Assembly: GCA_030998015.1 (NCBI GenBank)
Contig: JARWMV010000238.1
Location: 1,302,001 to 1,366,000 of the forward strand
Direction: 5' to 3'
Source: Ceratorhiza oryzae-sativae
Taxonomy: Eukaryota > Basidiomycota > Agaricomycetes > Cantharellales > Ceratobasidiaceae
DNA: 64,000 nt
The notes beneath the pieces were generated by a model. The model was not told the DNA's origin, searched no databases, and saw only the letters and a list, made by a program, of their open reading frames with translations. A program made the position numbers and the translations under genes. Below, one piece after another: positions 23,015 to 33,070 of this stretch (the first letter of the stretch is position 1; each line of letters opens with the position of its first letter).

Positions 23015-25996
23015 TCATTCCAAACCGACCACCTCCAAGTCTATTCTAGCGACAACTCGTTGGCCAGATTTCGAGCTTTCGACAATTTCCAGCATGTGCA
23101 TGCCACGATGCTCCCTCCGTGGAACTCCCCAGAGCTCAACGTCCCGCTGGTCCAGATTGATCCACCTTGGTGCCGGCTGGCCGTCCTGCTGGCGGACGAG
23201 AAGATCAGCATCTCGGGTCGGGATTATCTCGAACCGAATCGAGAGGGCAAATGGTGTACCTATTTGGATTCTTGTTGGATTTCGGCCACCAGCTTGTCGA
23301 GGTTTATTGTTGTCGAGAACGCCATCCGCCGTCAAGGGGGCTCTAGAAGGTCCACGTTGGTCAGGTGAAAGCTTTCCGATCATCGGTGAGGTGGCGTTCT
23401 CCACGGAGGGCGTCAAATAGAATACTGCAGATTCGGAGTCCTCAGTGCCACCGAGTCCGGAGACATAATGGATTCCTAGAGACAGGCGCTGATCGAGGTC
23501 AGCCTCTCCACAGTCGCTCTCTCTAGAGCGCCCAATGACAGCGGCTTGACCAGCTGGTAGCCTTGGAGTACGATGCTCACTGTTGACTTGGACCAGTCGA
23601 GGACGTCTAATTTCAGGAATACTCGTATTCCCTGGTGATCCCGGTAAACTTTGATGCTTATTCGGAACAGCGAAAGTGCCCGATTCAAGAGGAGCAGGAA
23701 AGGTGGCCCGTGAGACCGGTGGAGTACTGATGGAGGAAGGCACCATCTGACGGGCAGCAAATGTAATGACAGCACAGTCTCCGTGGTCCGAGTTTTCCGA
23801 CCCAGAGGAGCTAGAAATGGCCACGGAGCTAATCGTGTCTCCACTTATGTGATCGGGCATGGCCTGGCCGAGCCGAAATGTTAATACATGCGCGTAGTAC
23901 GGAGAAACAAATTTGAACATCATACCACATGTTGATGTTGTGGTGGTAGAAAGTCCGACCTCCGACGGGGAATGCTTGTTAGTGAACTTCCGTCCAATAC
24001 GCTTGGGGCCTGGCTGCTGCGATCGGGCGCCATTTGGGCAGAGTTCTTGAAGGGGAACGCCTGTGAACCCCGCAGAGTAGGTCCAGGCTTTGACCGTGCA
24101 ACGCTGGAGATGCTGCCGGTCACCCCATACGACCAGCCACGAGTTTTCCAGAAGGCTTAGCAGCACTTGAAGGAGATCCACCTCAGCTTGCATAATCGAC
24201 ATCTGTGCCAACGTGCCGTCGTCGCTAATCGGAGTAGGACGCGAAATCTGCGATCGACGGATATCGCCAGGCTGTAAGCCCGCGGCTTGATTCCATGATT
24301 TCTGTAATTTAGGAAGGGTAAGCAGGCCCCAGCAAAATTGTAATTTCTTCATCGTTTTTTCCACCACACCAACAGCCGAATCGGCTTGCCCCGGTGTTTT
24401 CGAAGAATTACAGCCATCTTCCAGGGATCTGTCGTTAGCCAAATCCATGCGATTTACCCCTGTGCTCTGTATCATGTCCGATGGCGGAGAGCGAGGCGCG
24501 TGCGAGGGTGTCAGAATGCGTCCTTTCCGTTGATTTGAACATTCATCCTCCTCGCGTTCGCCTGCTCCACAGTATCGACGGCAAATAGCGAGTAGACAGC
24601 AGAGCAACACAGCACCTCCAAGAATGGTGAACGTAACAATGATAGCTGTTTTCGCCCTAGCACTGTGGTTAGCTCCATGGGGGTGATCCCAGACCTTTGG
24701 GCCAAATGGTTCCTTTGAAGCAATAGATAAGAGCATAGACACCGCTGAAACCGCATGCGTTTCTAGATCGGTTGCGTAAAACGTTATGTTTACTTCATTG
24801 TACGTCGTAGATTGCGGTACGAAGCCACTCAAGCTATTATTCGCGCCGTTGAAAGCGAGCCAAGAGGATGCTGCGTGAGGGACAATTTGAGGAGTAACGG
24901 CCGCCGGCGCGGAGCGGGCGTGAGAGAAATACTGTTGTATCGAGAACGTTAGGAATGAGCCAGGGATCACATCCATTGATGATATGCGCGTTGTGCTGAA
25001 GTAGGAAGGGAAAGCAACTATACTGAGGTTGGTTGTGACGGTGTCGTTGTAGTCGGATGTGATAGATACCGGAAGGATGTATGGGGGCTGACCAATTGCC
25101 GATACCGGAGGAACACCAGCAAGGACCCTCATAGTGCTATTAAACGTAACCCAAGGTATAGACGACACGTTGACCTCCACTCGAGATACGTTAGCAGAAA
25201 CAGCCTGGACCCCGTCGATGACCAAACCTCCAAAAGTTTGGATCGAATGCACAAATGGAACTCCTCCAGTCACGTTAACTGTCTCCAGCCCGCCGGTACC
25301 GTCTGTCCCGAGTAGATGTGTACGTGGCCCGACAACCAAGTCGAACCGCTGATGTATCGCCCCAAACCCCCAGCGGTCACTCCCGTGCAGGAGCACAGAC
25401 AGGGCGGCCGGGTGGTTCTCCGGAGGCGCCACACCGTCAAAAGTCAAGGTTCGATTGTTGAAAGTAACCCAATCTGGTAGCGGAAGACTATTGTCCAAAG
25501 TAGCTTCATAGAATATTTTACGTCTATCAGGAGTGGTAAACGTGTACCCGTCGAAACCAATGCTAAAAGACCATTTCGGAGGAACCCGAACTCCTACACC
25601 AGGGGCTGGAAACGTGAAGCCCGATGATATCGAAGGATTACCTGGAACCAGTTGAGATGCGAGGGGGATGTGAACGGTTGGCGACGGCAAGTCTGTTACC
25701 CAAAGAAGAAATTGATCTTCCGTTCCGAGGCTATTCCTGACATGTACAGTGGTAACTCCAATGTCTTCAGCACTCGGGCGGCCCCTAAACGTGCTTGTGC
25801 CATTATCGTAAGTGAGCCAGCCTGGAGCCGCATGAAGTGAGATCGAAGAGGTGTCTGCATCTTCAAAGGTTAGTGGAGATAAACTCCAACTGTAAGCTTG
25901 ATCGACCCGAGCAATGAGAGGGTGTTGCTTGGATAGGGGTATTGCGGCATGGATAGACACTGGCAAAAGAGCAGCCAACGCCTTACTATACCTCAT
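23015..25996 (-). CDS. Axl2-like cadherin-fold plasma-membrane protein
   Basis: A single frame of 993 codons from ATG 25996. Residues 1-18 form a signal peptide (LAALLPVSIHA). Residues 20-430 hold dystroglycan-type cadherin-like (CADG) repeats, recognisable by motifs such as LTFEDADTSSISLHAAPGWL, YDNGTSTFRGRPSAEDIG and LPDWVTFNNRTLTFDGVAPP, with many N-x-S/T sites. One membrane span follows (AIIVTFTILGGAVLLCCLLA, about residue 455) with a juxtamembrane cysteine/arginine stretch. The cytoplasmic part is long and Ser/Pro-rich and ends in the conserved fungal Axl2 tail (RFEIIPTRDADLLVRQQDGQ, ELWGVPRREHRGMHMLEIVE). In yeast Axl2 marks the axial bud site and helps septin organisation; in filamentous fungi it acts in septation and morphogenesis. 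Around residue 690 a hydrophobic segment (YYAHVLTFRLG) may be a retained in-frame intron. Confidence 0.85.
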   Translation of the reverse strand: MRYSKALAALLPVSIHAAIPLSKQHPLIARVDQAYSWSLSPLTFEDADTSSISLHAAPGWLTYDNGTSTFRGRPSAEDIGVTTVHVRNSLGTEDQFLLWVTDLPSPTVHIPLASQLVPGNPSISSGFTFPAPGVGVRVPPKWSFSIGFDGYTFTTPDRRKIFYEATLDNSLPLPDWVTFNNRTLTFDGVAPPENHPAALSVLLHGSDRWGFGAIHQRFDLVVGPRTHLLGTDGTGGLETVNVTGGVPFVHSIQTFGGLVIDGVQAVSANVSRVEVNVSSIPWVTFNSTMRVLAGVPPVSAIGQPPYILPVSITSDYNDTVTTNLSIVAFPSYFSTTRISSMDVIPGSFLTFSIQQYFSHARSAPAAVTPQIVPHAASSWLAFNGANNSLSGFVPQSTTYNEVNITFYATDLETHAVSAVSMLLSIASKEPFGPKVWDHPHGANHSARAKTAIIVTFTILGGAVLLCCLLAICRRYCGAGEREEDECSNQRKGRILTPSHAPRSPPSDMIQSTGVNRMDLANDRSLEDGCNSSKTPGQADSAVGVVEKTMKKLQFCWGLLTLPKLQKSWNQAAGLQPGDIRRSQISRPTPISDDGTLAQMSIMQAEVDLLQVLLSLLENSWLVVWGDRQHLQRCTVKAWTYSAGFTGVPLQELCPNGARSQQPGPKRIGRKFTNKHSPSEVGLSTTTTSTCGMMFKFVSPYYAHVLTFRLGQAMPDHISGDTISSVAISSSSGSENSDHGDCAVITFAARQMVPSSISTPPVSRATFPAPLESGTFAVPNKHQSLPGSPGNTSIPEIRRPRLVQVNSEHRTPRLPAGQAAVIGRSRESDCGEADLDQRLSLGIHYVSGLGGTEDSESAVFYLTPSVENATSPMIGKLSPDQRGPSRAPLTADGVLDNNKPRQAGGRNPTRIQIGTPFALSIRFEIIPTRDADLLVRQQDGQPAPRWINLDQRDVELWGVPRREHRGMHMLEIVESSKSGQRVVARIDLEVVGLE

Positions 25997-27075
25997 GGTA
26001 CCACAGTAAATAACGGAGAAAGGACGTCAGGTTGATCTGGATTATAAGGGATGAATTGTGGCAAAAGAGTGTGTCGGAAACCTGCGAGAAGTGATCAGCT
26101 GGCAACCCCAGCACTAAACAGTCTACAGACCACTGGTGGTCCAGAAATATATGGTTTTATGATGTTGAATATTATTTCTGTTCAGATGTCGAGAATGAGT
26201 GACGAAGAGGGACTTGAAGGAGTGGGGAGAAGAATAAACCAGCGATCTTCAGGAGACATGCTTGAATAATCTAGGCGCTTACACCTTCCGTGGGTCGGAC
26301 ACATCAATGGCTCGCTTGGAACAAAGGACTTCTCCGTCTCTCTGCTAGAACATATGACAAGGTAAGGTAGCATCCAAAATTAATGTGCCTGTCAGAATAG
26401 CACGCTTTCTTCTATGGTAGGGACGGACTCTATATTTTCAGAATGGGTGTATTGAACGTCGATCAACCCTAGACTAGACATAGGGCTCCCTTGCCAAAAG
26501 GAGCCTAACCACGAATTGATTCAATTGTCCCTACAAAAATTGATTCCCCGTTTATCAATGGTTGCGCCAACGGCCATGACTACTTCGGCGGACTTGTGGT
26601 TCGCTAATACCAAGCGTAATGTATACTTGTAGCGCTTTAGCGGCTTCAAGACGCCACTGGCGGTACCAAAATCTCAGTTGCACAAAGATAATGCGGATCC
26701 CCAAAGCGGCTTATACCGTTACGGTAGTGCGCAATCGACGGTATTTATGCTAATAGGATTAAGCAGCAAATGCAATTATAGGGCGTGGAGGTGTCGGAGT
26801 TGAAACAATAATAGCTGTCAACAAAATAGCGGAGGGAAAGTGCCGATGTTGCCGGCGAATGTCGGAGGGATCAGGAGAGATGTTTGACAAAATGAGCAAG
26901 GAGGCTTTCGGTTTAAAAAAACGGTTATGCGCATGTATGCTGTTGTGTGGGGCCGAAAAGGTTTAGACCAGTGCCGTAGTTGGCCTACATAAACCAGCCA
27001 CCATGGAGAAACTTGCTACCCAGCTCCTCTCGAGTCTCGAGCTCGCCCTTCCTTAGCTACATCCAATATTTTATT
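25997..27075. other. Intergenic region before the cold-shock gene
   Basis: About 1.1 kb between divergent genes (Axl2-like minus, cold-shock plus). No gene or terminal repeat recognised. The final 100 bases are pyrimidine-rich, as in a fungal core promoter. Confidence 0.4.
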
Positions 27076-27338
27076 ATGTCTACCAAGGCAGGAGTAGTCA
27101 AATGGTTCAACGAATGTGAGCACACGGTCGCAGGCTTGGTATGCAATGTATATTGACTGTGTGGATTTCAGCCAAGGGATTCGGGTTTATTCGACAGGAC
27201 GATGGTGGGCGGGATGTCTTTGTCCATTACAAGTCAATCCAAGGCGAAGGCCACAAGTCTCTCTATGAAGGCGATCCGGTCGTACGAGATACGCGAGACC
27301 GACCAAGGCTCACGGCCATCAACGTCGTGAAGAAGTGA
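27076..27338 (+). CDS. Stand-alone cold-shock-domain protein
   Basis: Exon 1 (27076-27115) and exon 2 (27172-27338) join at T|CC to give about 69 residues: [20 protein letters not shown], then [31 protein letters not shown] and [12 protein letters not shown]. This is almost nothing but a five-strand OB-fold cold-shock domain. Both RNA-binding motifs are present, RNP1 (KGFGFI) and RNP2 (DVFVHY), together with the KWFN leader. The arrangement matches bacterial Csp proteins in size and sequence; eukaryotic members are usually fused to other domains. The intron inside WFNE-SKGF (27116-27171, GT-AG) shows it sits in fungal DNA and is expressed as a nuclear gene. The segment [11 protein letters not shown] differs from the usual VxFDVxxGxRGP, so the last strand may be altered or carry a local indel pair. 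Expected role: single-stranded RNA/DNA chaperone. Confidence 0.85.
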
Positions 27339-28224
27339 ACCGCAAGCAGTGTATGTATTATTATTTTACGCAGGTTTCGAACCCGATGGCTGATATTTTT
27401 TCATGTCTCCAATAGTTCCTGCTGAACACTGGTGCATGGACTGGTGCTTCCGAGTCTCTCCATTTGCTTTGCGATTATTTATAACGACCTGCGTTTTGTG
27501 GCACCTGTGCCCGTGACCAAACACCAGGGAATTGCCGGGTTTGGCATGGTTCCGATCTAGCATTGGATGTTTCAGAGAGTGGGCGCCGTTAGCTTGTAAC
27601 ACTATTTTAGCGACTGTAGCCTTTTTAATCTATTTTCTATCAGACCGAACAAGAGATTGGGCTTCGGTGATAGCGCCAAGTCGGAGTTTCGACCGACTGA
27701 GGACGGAACTCATCGTATTTGGTGACTCATGCAGCGTGGCCAACTCATATCAAGTGCCCCGGCGCCCATCGACGATGGCTACCTTGATAATGTTGGAGTG
27801 CATGACCCCAAATCAACCATCTCTGCACTCTCTAGTTTAGCCGCGTCAGTTAGAGTTAGCTGCTGAGAACCGGACGAAGGTGCATCAATATAGGATCCCT
27901 GAAAAGACTAAGTCGTAAAAAAGGATTGTGGTACCGTATGGACGGTACCTACAAGCCAATGCATCAGAATCTAGGCTTGAATTCAAGCGGCTTGCTTCTG
28001 AGCTTGAGTGCCGCTCACATTCGATAGGATCCCTCCTGTCCAAGGTCGATTCTGGTATCAGGGGTGTTCAGGCAGAATAATGCAACAAATTGAGATGTAT
28101 ACATGGTCATATTAGTATACACGAATCATCACTCGTCCTCCCAGCTAGCAGGGATGTCTTCTCTGCGACTGTTGGAATTATTTATTCCGGCTGGCGATAT
28201 GGTCGTTCTCGGGTAACGACTGCG
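27339..28224. other. Gene-free stretch
   Basis: About 0.9 kb between stops of convergent genes. No domain or repeat seen. Confidence 0.4.
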
Positions 28225-31200
28225 TTAGCCCTCACAACAGGTGCTGTTTGATCGATTCCAAGGTGTTATACTTGACCCTGACGGAGCATGTCCCGATATC
28301 GGGCTTCTTCTGTTCAGGATTGAGCCACTAGATGGGGCGTTACTCGGGGTAGATGCGACGTTCACGGTGCTGGACTCGAAGTTGCGCTCCTCCATGCACA
28401 GTGCTTGATCCACTCGGTGGACCAGGGCGGGCGGGTGTTGGTTTGCGGAGATCTCCAAGACTGCCAAGCGTGAGGGCGCTGGCGCGCTCGCCTGGGATAA
28501 TGTGGGCGTTGGGATGCGAGAGTCGGGCCGACGAATGAGTTGAACGCTGGTGTTTCAGATTGTTAGAGGCAAAGCACCGGTCGTTTATTCGGTAGGCTAA
28601 CCTTCGCCGAGGTTCCTCATCCACCATTTGAGTGTTCACACGGTATACCTCTGCCACCTCCATGACAAACTTTCGTCGAACCTCAGGCATATGTGGCAGC
28701 ACATGGGCTTTCTTATCGGACCCAACAAAGCTACGTGAATAAATCCGTTTGTGAGCATATGTGTATGTGAGAAGAGACAGGCTCATGACTCACTCTGCCA
28801 AAGCTTTCTCCACGTTCTTAACAAATGCCTGGTTTGCTGTGGTTCGACAAAACGCAACCAACTCCGGGCTCCACGTTACGAATTCAGGCTCGCGGCACGA
28901 ACATTCTCGGAGATCCCCAAGGCATCGCAAGCCGTGCGTTACGCTTGGCCACCAAGCATGCATCTTGGCATTTGAGGACGCGAGAAGCACCGCAGGGCGC
29001 AGGCTGTACAATCCTTCCGCAAGAACATGATACGGTGACGACGACCGGGCATGGTTCCGCGTCGGTAGAGGGACAGGCTGATGGCGCGTGGCAAGGGACG
29101 GGGCAAGGGTGGACCGCTGCAAGCCGACGAGTGAGTAAAGCGACTCTCCTGCTGGCACGATGGGAATAAAGATGACGTACCACTTCTTTCTTGGCTTCCC
29201 GCAAATCTGTTCACAAGTGCCGCAATCGCCGGTATGGCAAGTCCTGTCGCATGCGTGGTACCCACAATCGAGCAGTTTTCCGCAGGCTGTACCACAGGAC
29301 ACTCGTTCTTGCGAGCATCGTATATTGCGTACAGTGTTCTTACCGCAATCACAGGTTCGATTGGTAAGATGGGGACACGGAGGGCAAGAGCTATTTTCCT
29401 CCGCCGCATGGCATGAATGTGGAGTACGTGGGTGGCCACAAGGGGGCGGTGGTTGTGCGCAGGGGTAAGCACAATTGATGTGCGTACCGCAGGGTACCGG
29501 GGGCTCGATAATCGTACGGTTGCAAGGGCAAATAAGCTCCTCGAATGAAGATAGGAGGCACCGAGGGCAAGGGCCGCGGTGGTCTGGTAGCATACAATTA
29601 TGGTTACCGCATGCAAGCCGTTTGCCGCATACCTTAAACGATGGCAGATGTGTTATGTTGGCCATCGCGCTAATTATCAGAATGGCTTACCAGATCACAA
29701 ACATGCCAGCCCTCCGGATCGTCCTCAGTTACATCGGCTGTACCCCCAGGCTCCACTGCCCGTCTTTTCCCTTTAGACTTGGTGGCGGTCCCAGCAAGAG
29801 GGCAACAAACCCGGTTGCACACATGCCGACCGCGACCCCTGAGTGCTTTGCAGGCCTTCTGGCACAAAATCTCGCGGCTTTCCATGGCTTCGCTACAGGG
29901 TACTTGCGTAATAGTATCTCCGCATCGGCACTTGAGAGGAACCGGATGGGTGCATGGTGGACAAGCGCCAGCATGACATGACTTTGTGCACGCATGTTCG
30001 CATGTAGGGTATGGTCTGTAGCAAGGGTAGCGCATGTAGGAATAGGGTCGGTGCAATTTGTGCGTGGCGCGGGCAGGGGGTTTTAGAACAAGGGCATGTA
30101 GTGATGAGAGCCGGAGAAAATGGACAAAGGGCGGGCGTGGCCGACGGAACGTGGCAAGGCTGAAAAGGTCAAGAATCGTAATGATAATCCGAAAGATAGG
30201 ATAAACATCAGTACGAAAAACCATCTCACAGCTTTGCGATGTTAAGCGTACCTTCTGGCACATATGTTTGCCGCAATCAAAAGGCCTACATCAGCAATCA
30301 GTATCTATGATAGTGGGTGCCACCAAAGCTAAACTTGCCTGCCGCAAATATCTTCGCATTGCCACCTTCCTTCCCAAAGGCCCTCCCCCTCCACCCCACA
30401 GCTCTCCACTGCACCCGTCCCACAAGCCATTTCCTTTTGATGTTTCCCGCAGTAGCACTTGGCGATATCTACTATATTACAAGTTGAGCAAGGCCCTGGG
30501 TGACATTCCTGTTGACAAGTGTGCTTTTGGCATCCTAGCAAACGACCACATAACGAACCACAGGATAGGACGGGCCCAGTACCAGGATTTAGTTGACGTC
30601 CCCTTGTTCAGCACAGAGCATCGCATCACAATTGTCCTGCTACCGCACCAGCAGCTCCTACTGACGCTCACCAAACAAGGGGGGCAGGGCCCAGGATGAC
30701 AAGCCATCGGGCAGGCATGGTCACACTCCCTCCTCACGCGTGCACAGGTTCGCCGCAGCTATGAGGAGTCGACAATCTGCTTGGAGGGGGGTCGACAACG
30801 CGGGCACAAAAACATAAATACGACTGTGGGATGGCAGTCCGTTTAGTCTGGCAGCCAGGGCAACGCCAATCGCCAGGTAGATCCACGTTTCGAACCCGAT
30901 AGGCCTCTCGGGTCGCGGTAACTGACTTCTGGGCCCATTGCTGATACATCGCATATGGAAAATCGTCCAACAGCACGTAGACGGGGCTGCCGAGGGATCT
31001 CCAATGCATTGACCGGAGAAGGGGCACACGACCATATTGGTTGCGCTGGGTGAACGGGGTTGAAGCAGATCGGACAGTCGACAGCGTCCTCCTTGTGAGT
31101 GAGGGAGTATATGAGGCGAGAAGTCAAGTCGCCCGATGTGGGAGCGGAAGGAGGAGAAACAGGGGTAGCTTGGTCCGTTGCAGAGTTAACTTGGTCGTGC

Positions 31201-31621
31201 CCGGCGGTAAGTCGTGCACCAAAATTCTCGCGGCGCCCCCGTGCCGGTCGTGCACGACCGGCTGAAGGATCTTGACCCCTGTTACCGCGCCCGCGCCGCC
31301 TCCGCGCGTTGGATCCGGCGCTCTCGGCTACAGACGCACCATCGTCGGGGGCGTCGGCAGCCATATGGGGTGGCAACTGGTGTTCTGGGTCGCCACCAGA
31401 TGGCTGAGGCCGTCCCTGGCGCTGGCCTCGGTTTCGGCGGCGGTGAGGCACACCACCAGGTGGAGGTCCAGAGGCCACATGAGGGCCATCGTTTGTGTCT
31501 TCTGGCGGGGAGGAGCCTGTCCTCGACCTCGACCGCGACGATTTCGCTGACGTGCGGGTTGACCAGCAGGTTCTTGCCCAGCGTTTGGGGGAGGTCCTCT
31601 GTCGACGGGGACGGCGTTCAT
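28225..31621 (-). CDS. NFX1/FAP1-type zinc-finger protein
   Basis: Starts MNAVPVDRGPPPNAGQEPAG with an RG-rich leader (RNRRGRGRG). A RING-like finger follows (DCPICFNPVHPAQPIWSC, CCWTIFHMRCIS, GDWRCPGCQTKR), then tandem NFX-type Cys/His repeats (CDHACPMACHPGPCPPC, GCQKHTCQQECHPGPCSTC, CEHACTKSCHAGACPPC, CGNHNCMLPDHRGPCPRC) and a C-terminal R3H domain (KKAHVLPHMPEVRRKFVMEV). NFX1 relatives bind promoter DNA and single-stranded nucleic acid and can act as E3 ligases; yeast Fap1 also binds FKBP12. A GC-AG intron at 30286-30338 is fixed by frame (CGGCAG|GCAAGT, giving GRPFDCGKH). At least three frame breaks fall inside conserved parts: about 31508 (RQ/PED), 30940 (CIS/QWAQKSV) and 30747 (GEP/CARV), each repaired by one added C or G. 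The exact C-terminus after the R3H domain is uncertain. Confidence 0.83.
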
Positions 31622-32125
31622 GCACTAGCTATAGAGGTAAGATAGAAGTCCTAGGTCGGTAATTAGGAAGATTAGTCGCTCGCAAATCTTCAGAGACACT
31701 ATTTATACCTTTCGGGTATGGTGGATTAGTCAAGAGTGGAGTCACCAGCGACGAAGCGCGGAGCGAACCGGATCCGCGATGAGTCAGGCGCGGGATGTGG
31801 CGATGCTCCAAGCGCAAGACCATGTATATCCTGGAAGGCCGAGGAGTGACCATAAAAATGCAAATATATATGATTTAACATTTCCCTACACCCTCATGAC
31901 TCATCCACGTTGTTCGCATATCAGGATGATAAATTTTGGCGCGATAAATAATTCAATCAAGGAGTCTGTATTACATCAATGCAGCAACTGCGCATGAAAA
32001 ACACAGAAAAACTAGGACAAAATACTTCGTGAAAAAATACGTTTATATTGTGAGCATAGCGCAATACCCTTGTTGCCGAACATGTATGCTTGGACACGAG
32101 CACTGGAGTGAGCAGTATGTGTAAA
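31622..32125. other. Intergenic region
   Basis: About 500 bases, AT-rich after 31850. It holds the NFX1-like promoter and the 3' side of the membrane-protein gene. Nothing else recognised. Confidence 0.4.
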
Positions 32126-33070
32126 TCACTCCAGCTTTTTTTCTTCAGCAATTTTCGACGTAGGGGACAGTTCCGCTAACTGCTTCTCCTTCAAAATCCA
32201 AATAATCGATAGCCCTGCGCCGGCTCCGAGTACCAAAGAAGAGGCCACAAAGATCGCGAACGCATACAGCCTAGATTGAACGCCACGCATGAGCCACAAG
32301 CCAGCGAAGAGTGTTGTTGCTCCGATATAGATATGGTCCCATTTGAGGAAGTCCTGGACACAGTACAGTGAAGGCGTCGGATGCCAACGAATAGCCTGGA
32401 AGATACGATCCTTCATTGAGTCGAGAGGGGAGGGACCTGAATGCCCGAAGAAGGGTATACGCATGCCCAACAGTCGACCACATGAGATTAAACGAGTGAA
32501 TGATCTGGAATGACTTGTACGAAGACCTAAAAATACCTCCAGGCAAGACGCGCTGGATGCCAAATGACAAGGTCTGGAAGAAAATAATGTATGCAGGGAA
32601 GAATTGCCAGATTGCGATAATACCCGGCGTTTGATAAGCCACCATAGCCAAAGAGATTGGCACAAAGCCGAGGAAATATCCGAACAATGCGGCTTCGCTA
32701 TAATCGGTTGGGATGGGGGCTGTTTCGTGACCACTCAACAAGAGATAAAGCGCCCACCAAAGGGGGAGAATCACTCCGGCACCCATGGTCTGATAGAGAT
32801 AGCCTAAAACAAGCATAGAAACAAATATCGTTGTCGGGCGATAGCCGATCGCCTCATCTCGATGATAGGGGTGATGGCCGCAGGTCCTATGAAGGCCATG
32901 AATTCGGGCATCAAGGCGAAGCGCCCAGCCTCAAATGATTGAAGGAAAAAGTTGACCAGCATCGTCAACGTGGTGTCAACGCCTGCGTATCCGGTATAGT
33001 TCCATTGGGGAGGGCCCGGGTCGCCCTTAGTTTGGGGATCGGTCAACAGCTTAAAAAGTGGAACAAGCAT
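32126..33070 (-). CDS. Multi-pass integral membrane protein
   Basis: Reads MLVPLFKLLTDPQTKGDPGP, then NYTGYAGVDTTLTMLVNFFL, ALMPEFMAFIGPAAITPIIE, TIFVSMLVLGYLYQTMGAGV, LPLWWALYLLLSG, ALFGYFLGFVPISLAMVAYQ, LWLMRG, and a last span AFAIFVASSLVLGAGAGLSI before a charged tail ending AEEKKLE. Seven or eight membrane spans are likely. The PLFKLLTxPQTKG...YTGxxxxDxxLTxLVNFF pattern resembles a family of fungal membrane proteins of unknown activity, some encoded near biosynthetic genes; I cannot name a reaction and see no biosynthetic neighbours here. The frame breaks at about 32845 (EMRRS / GYRPTTIF, one G short) and about 32432 (AFRS / SPLDSMKDR, one C extra); both lie in G/C runs. The start Met at 33070 is the first plausible one, but a short upstream exon is possible. 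Confidence 0.65.

Noticed and set aside
15965..33070. A secondary-metabolite cluster (regulator, aldehyde dehydrogenase, membrane protein)
   Set aside because: There is no backbone enzyme (PKS, NRPS, terpene synthase), the genes are mixed with housekeeping genes and the dehydrogenase is broken.
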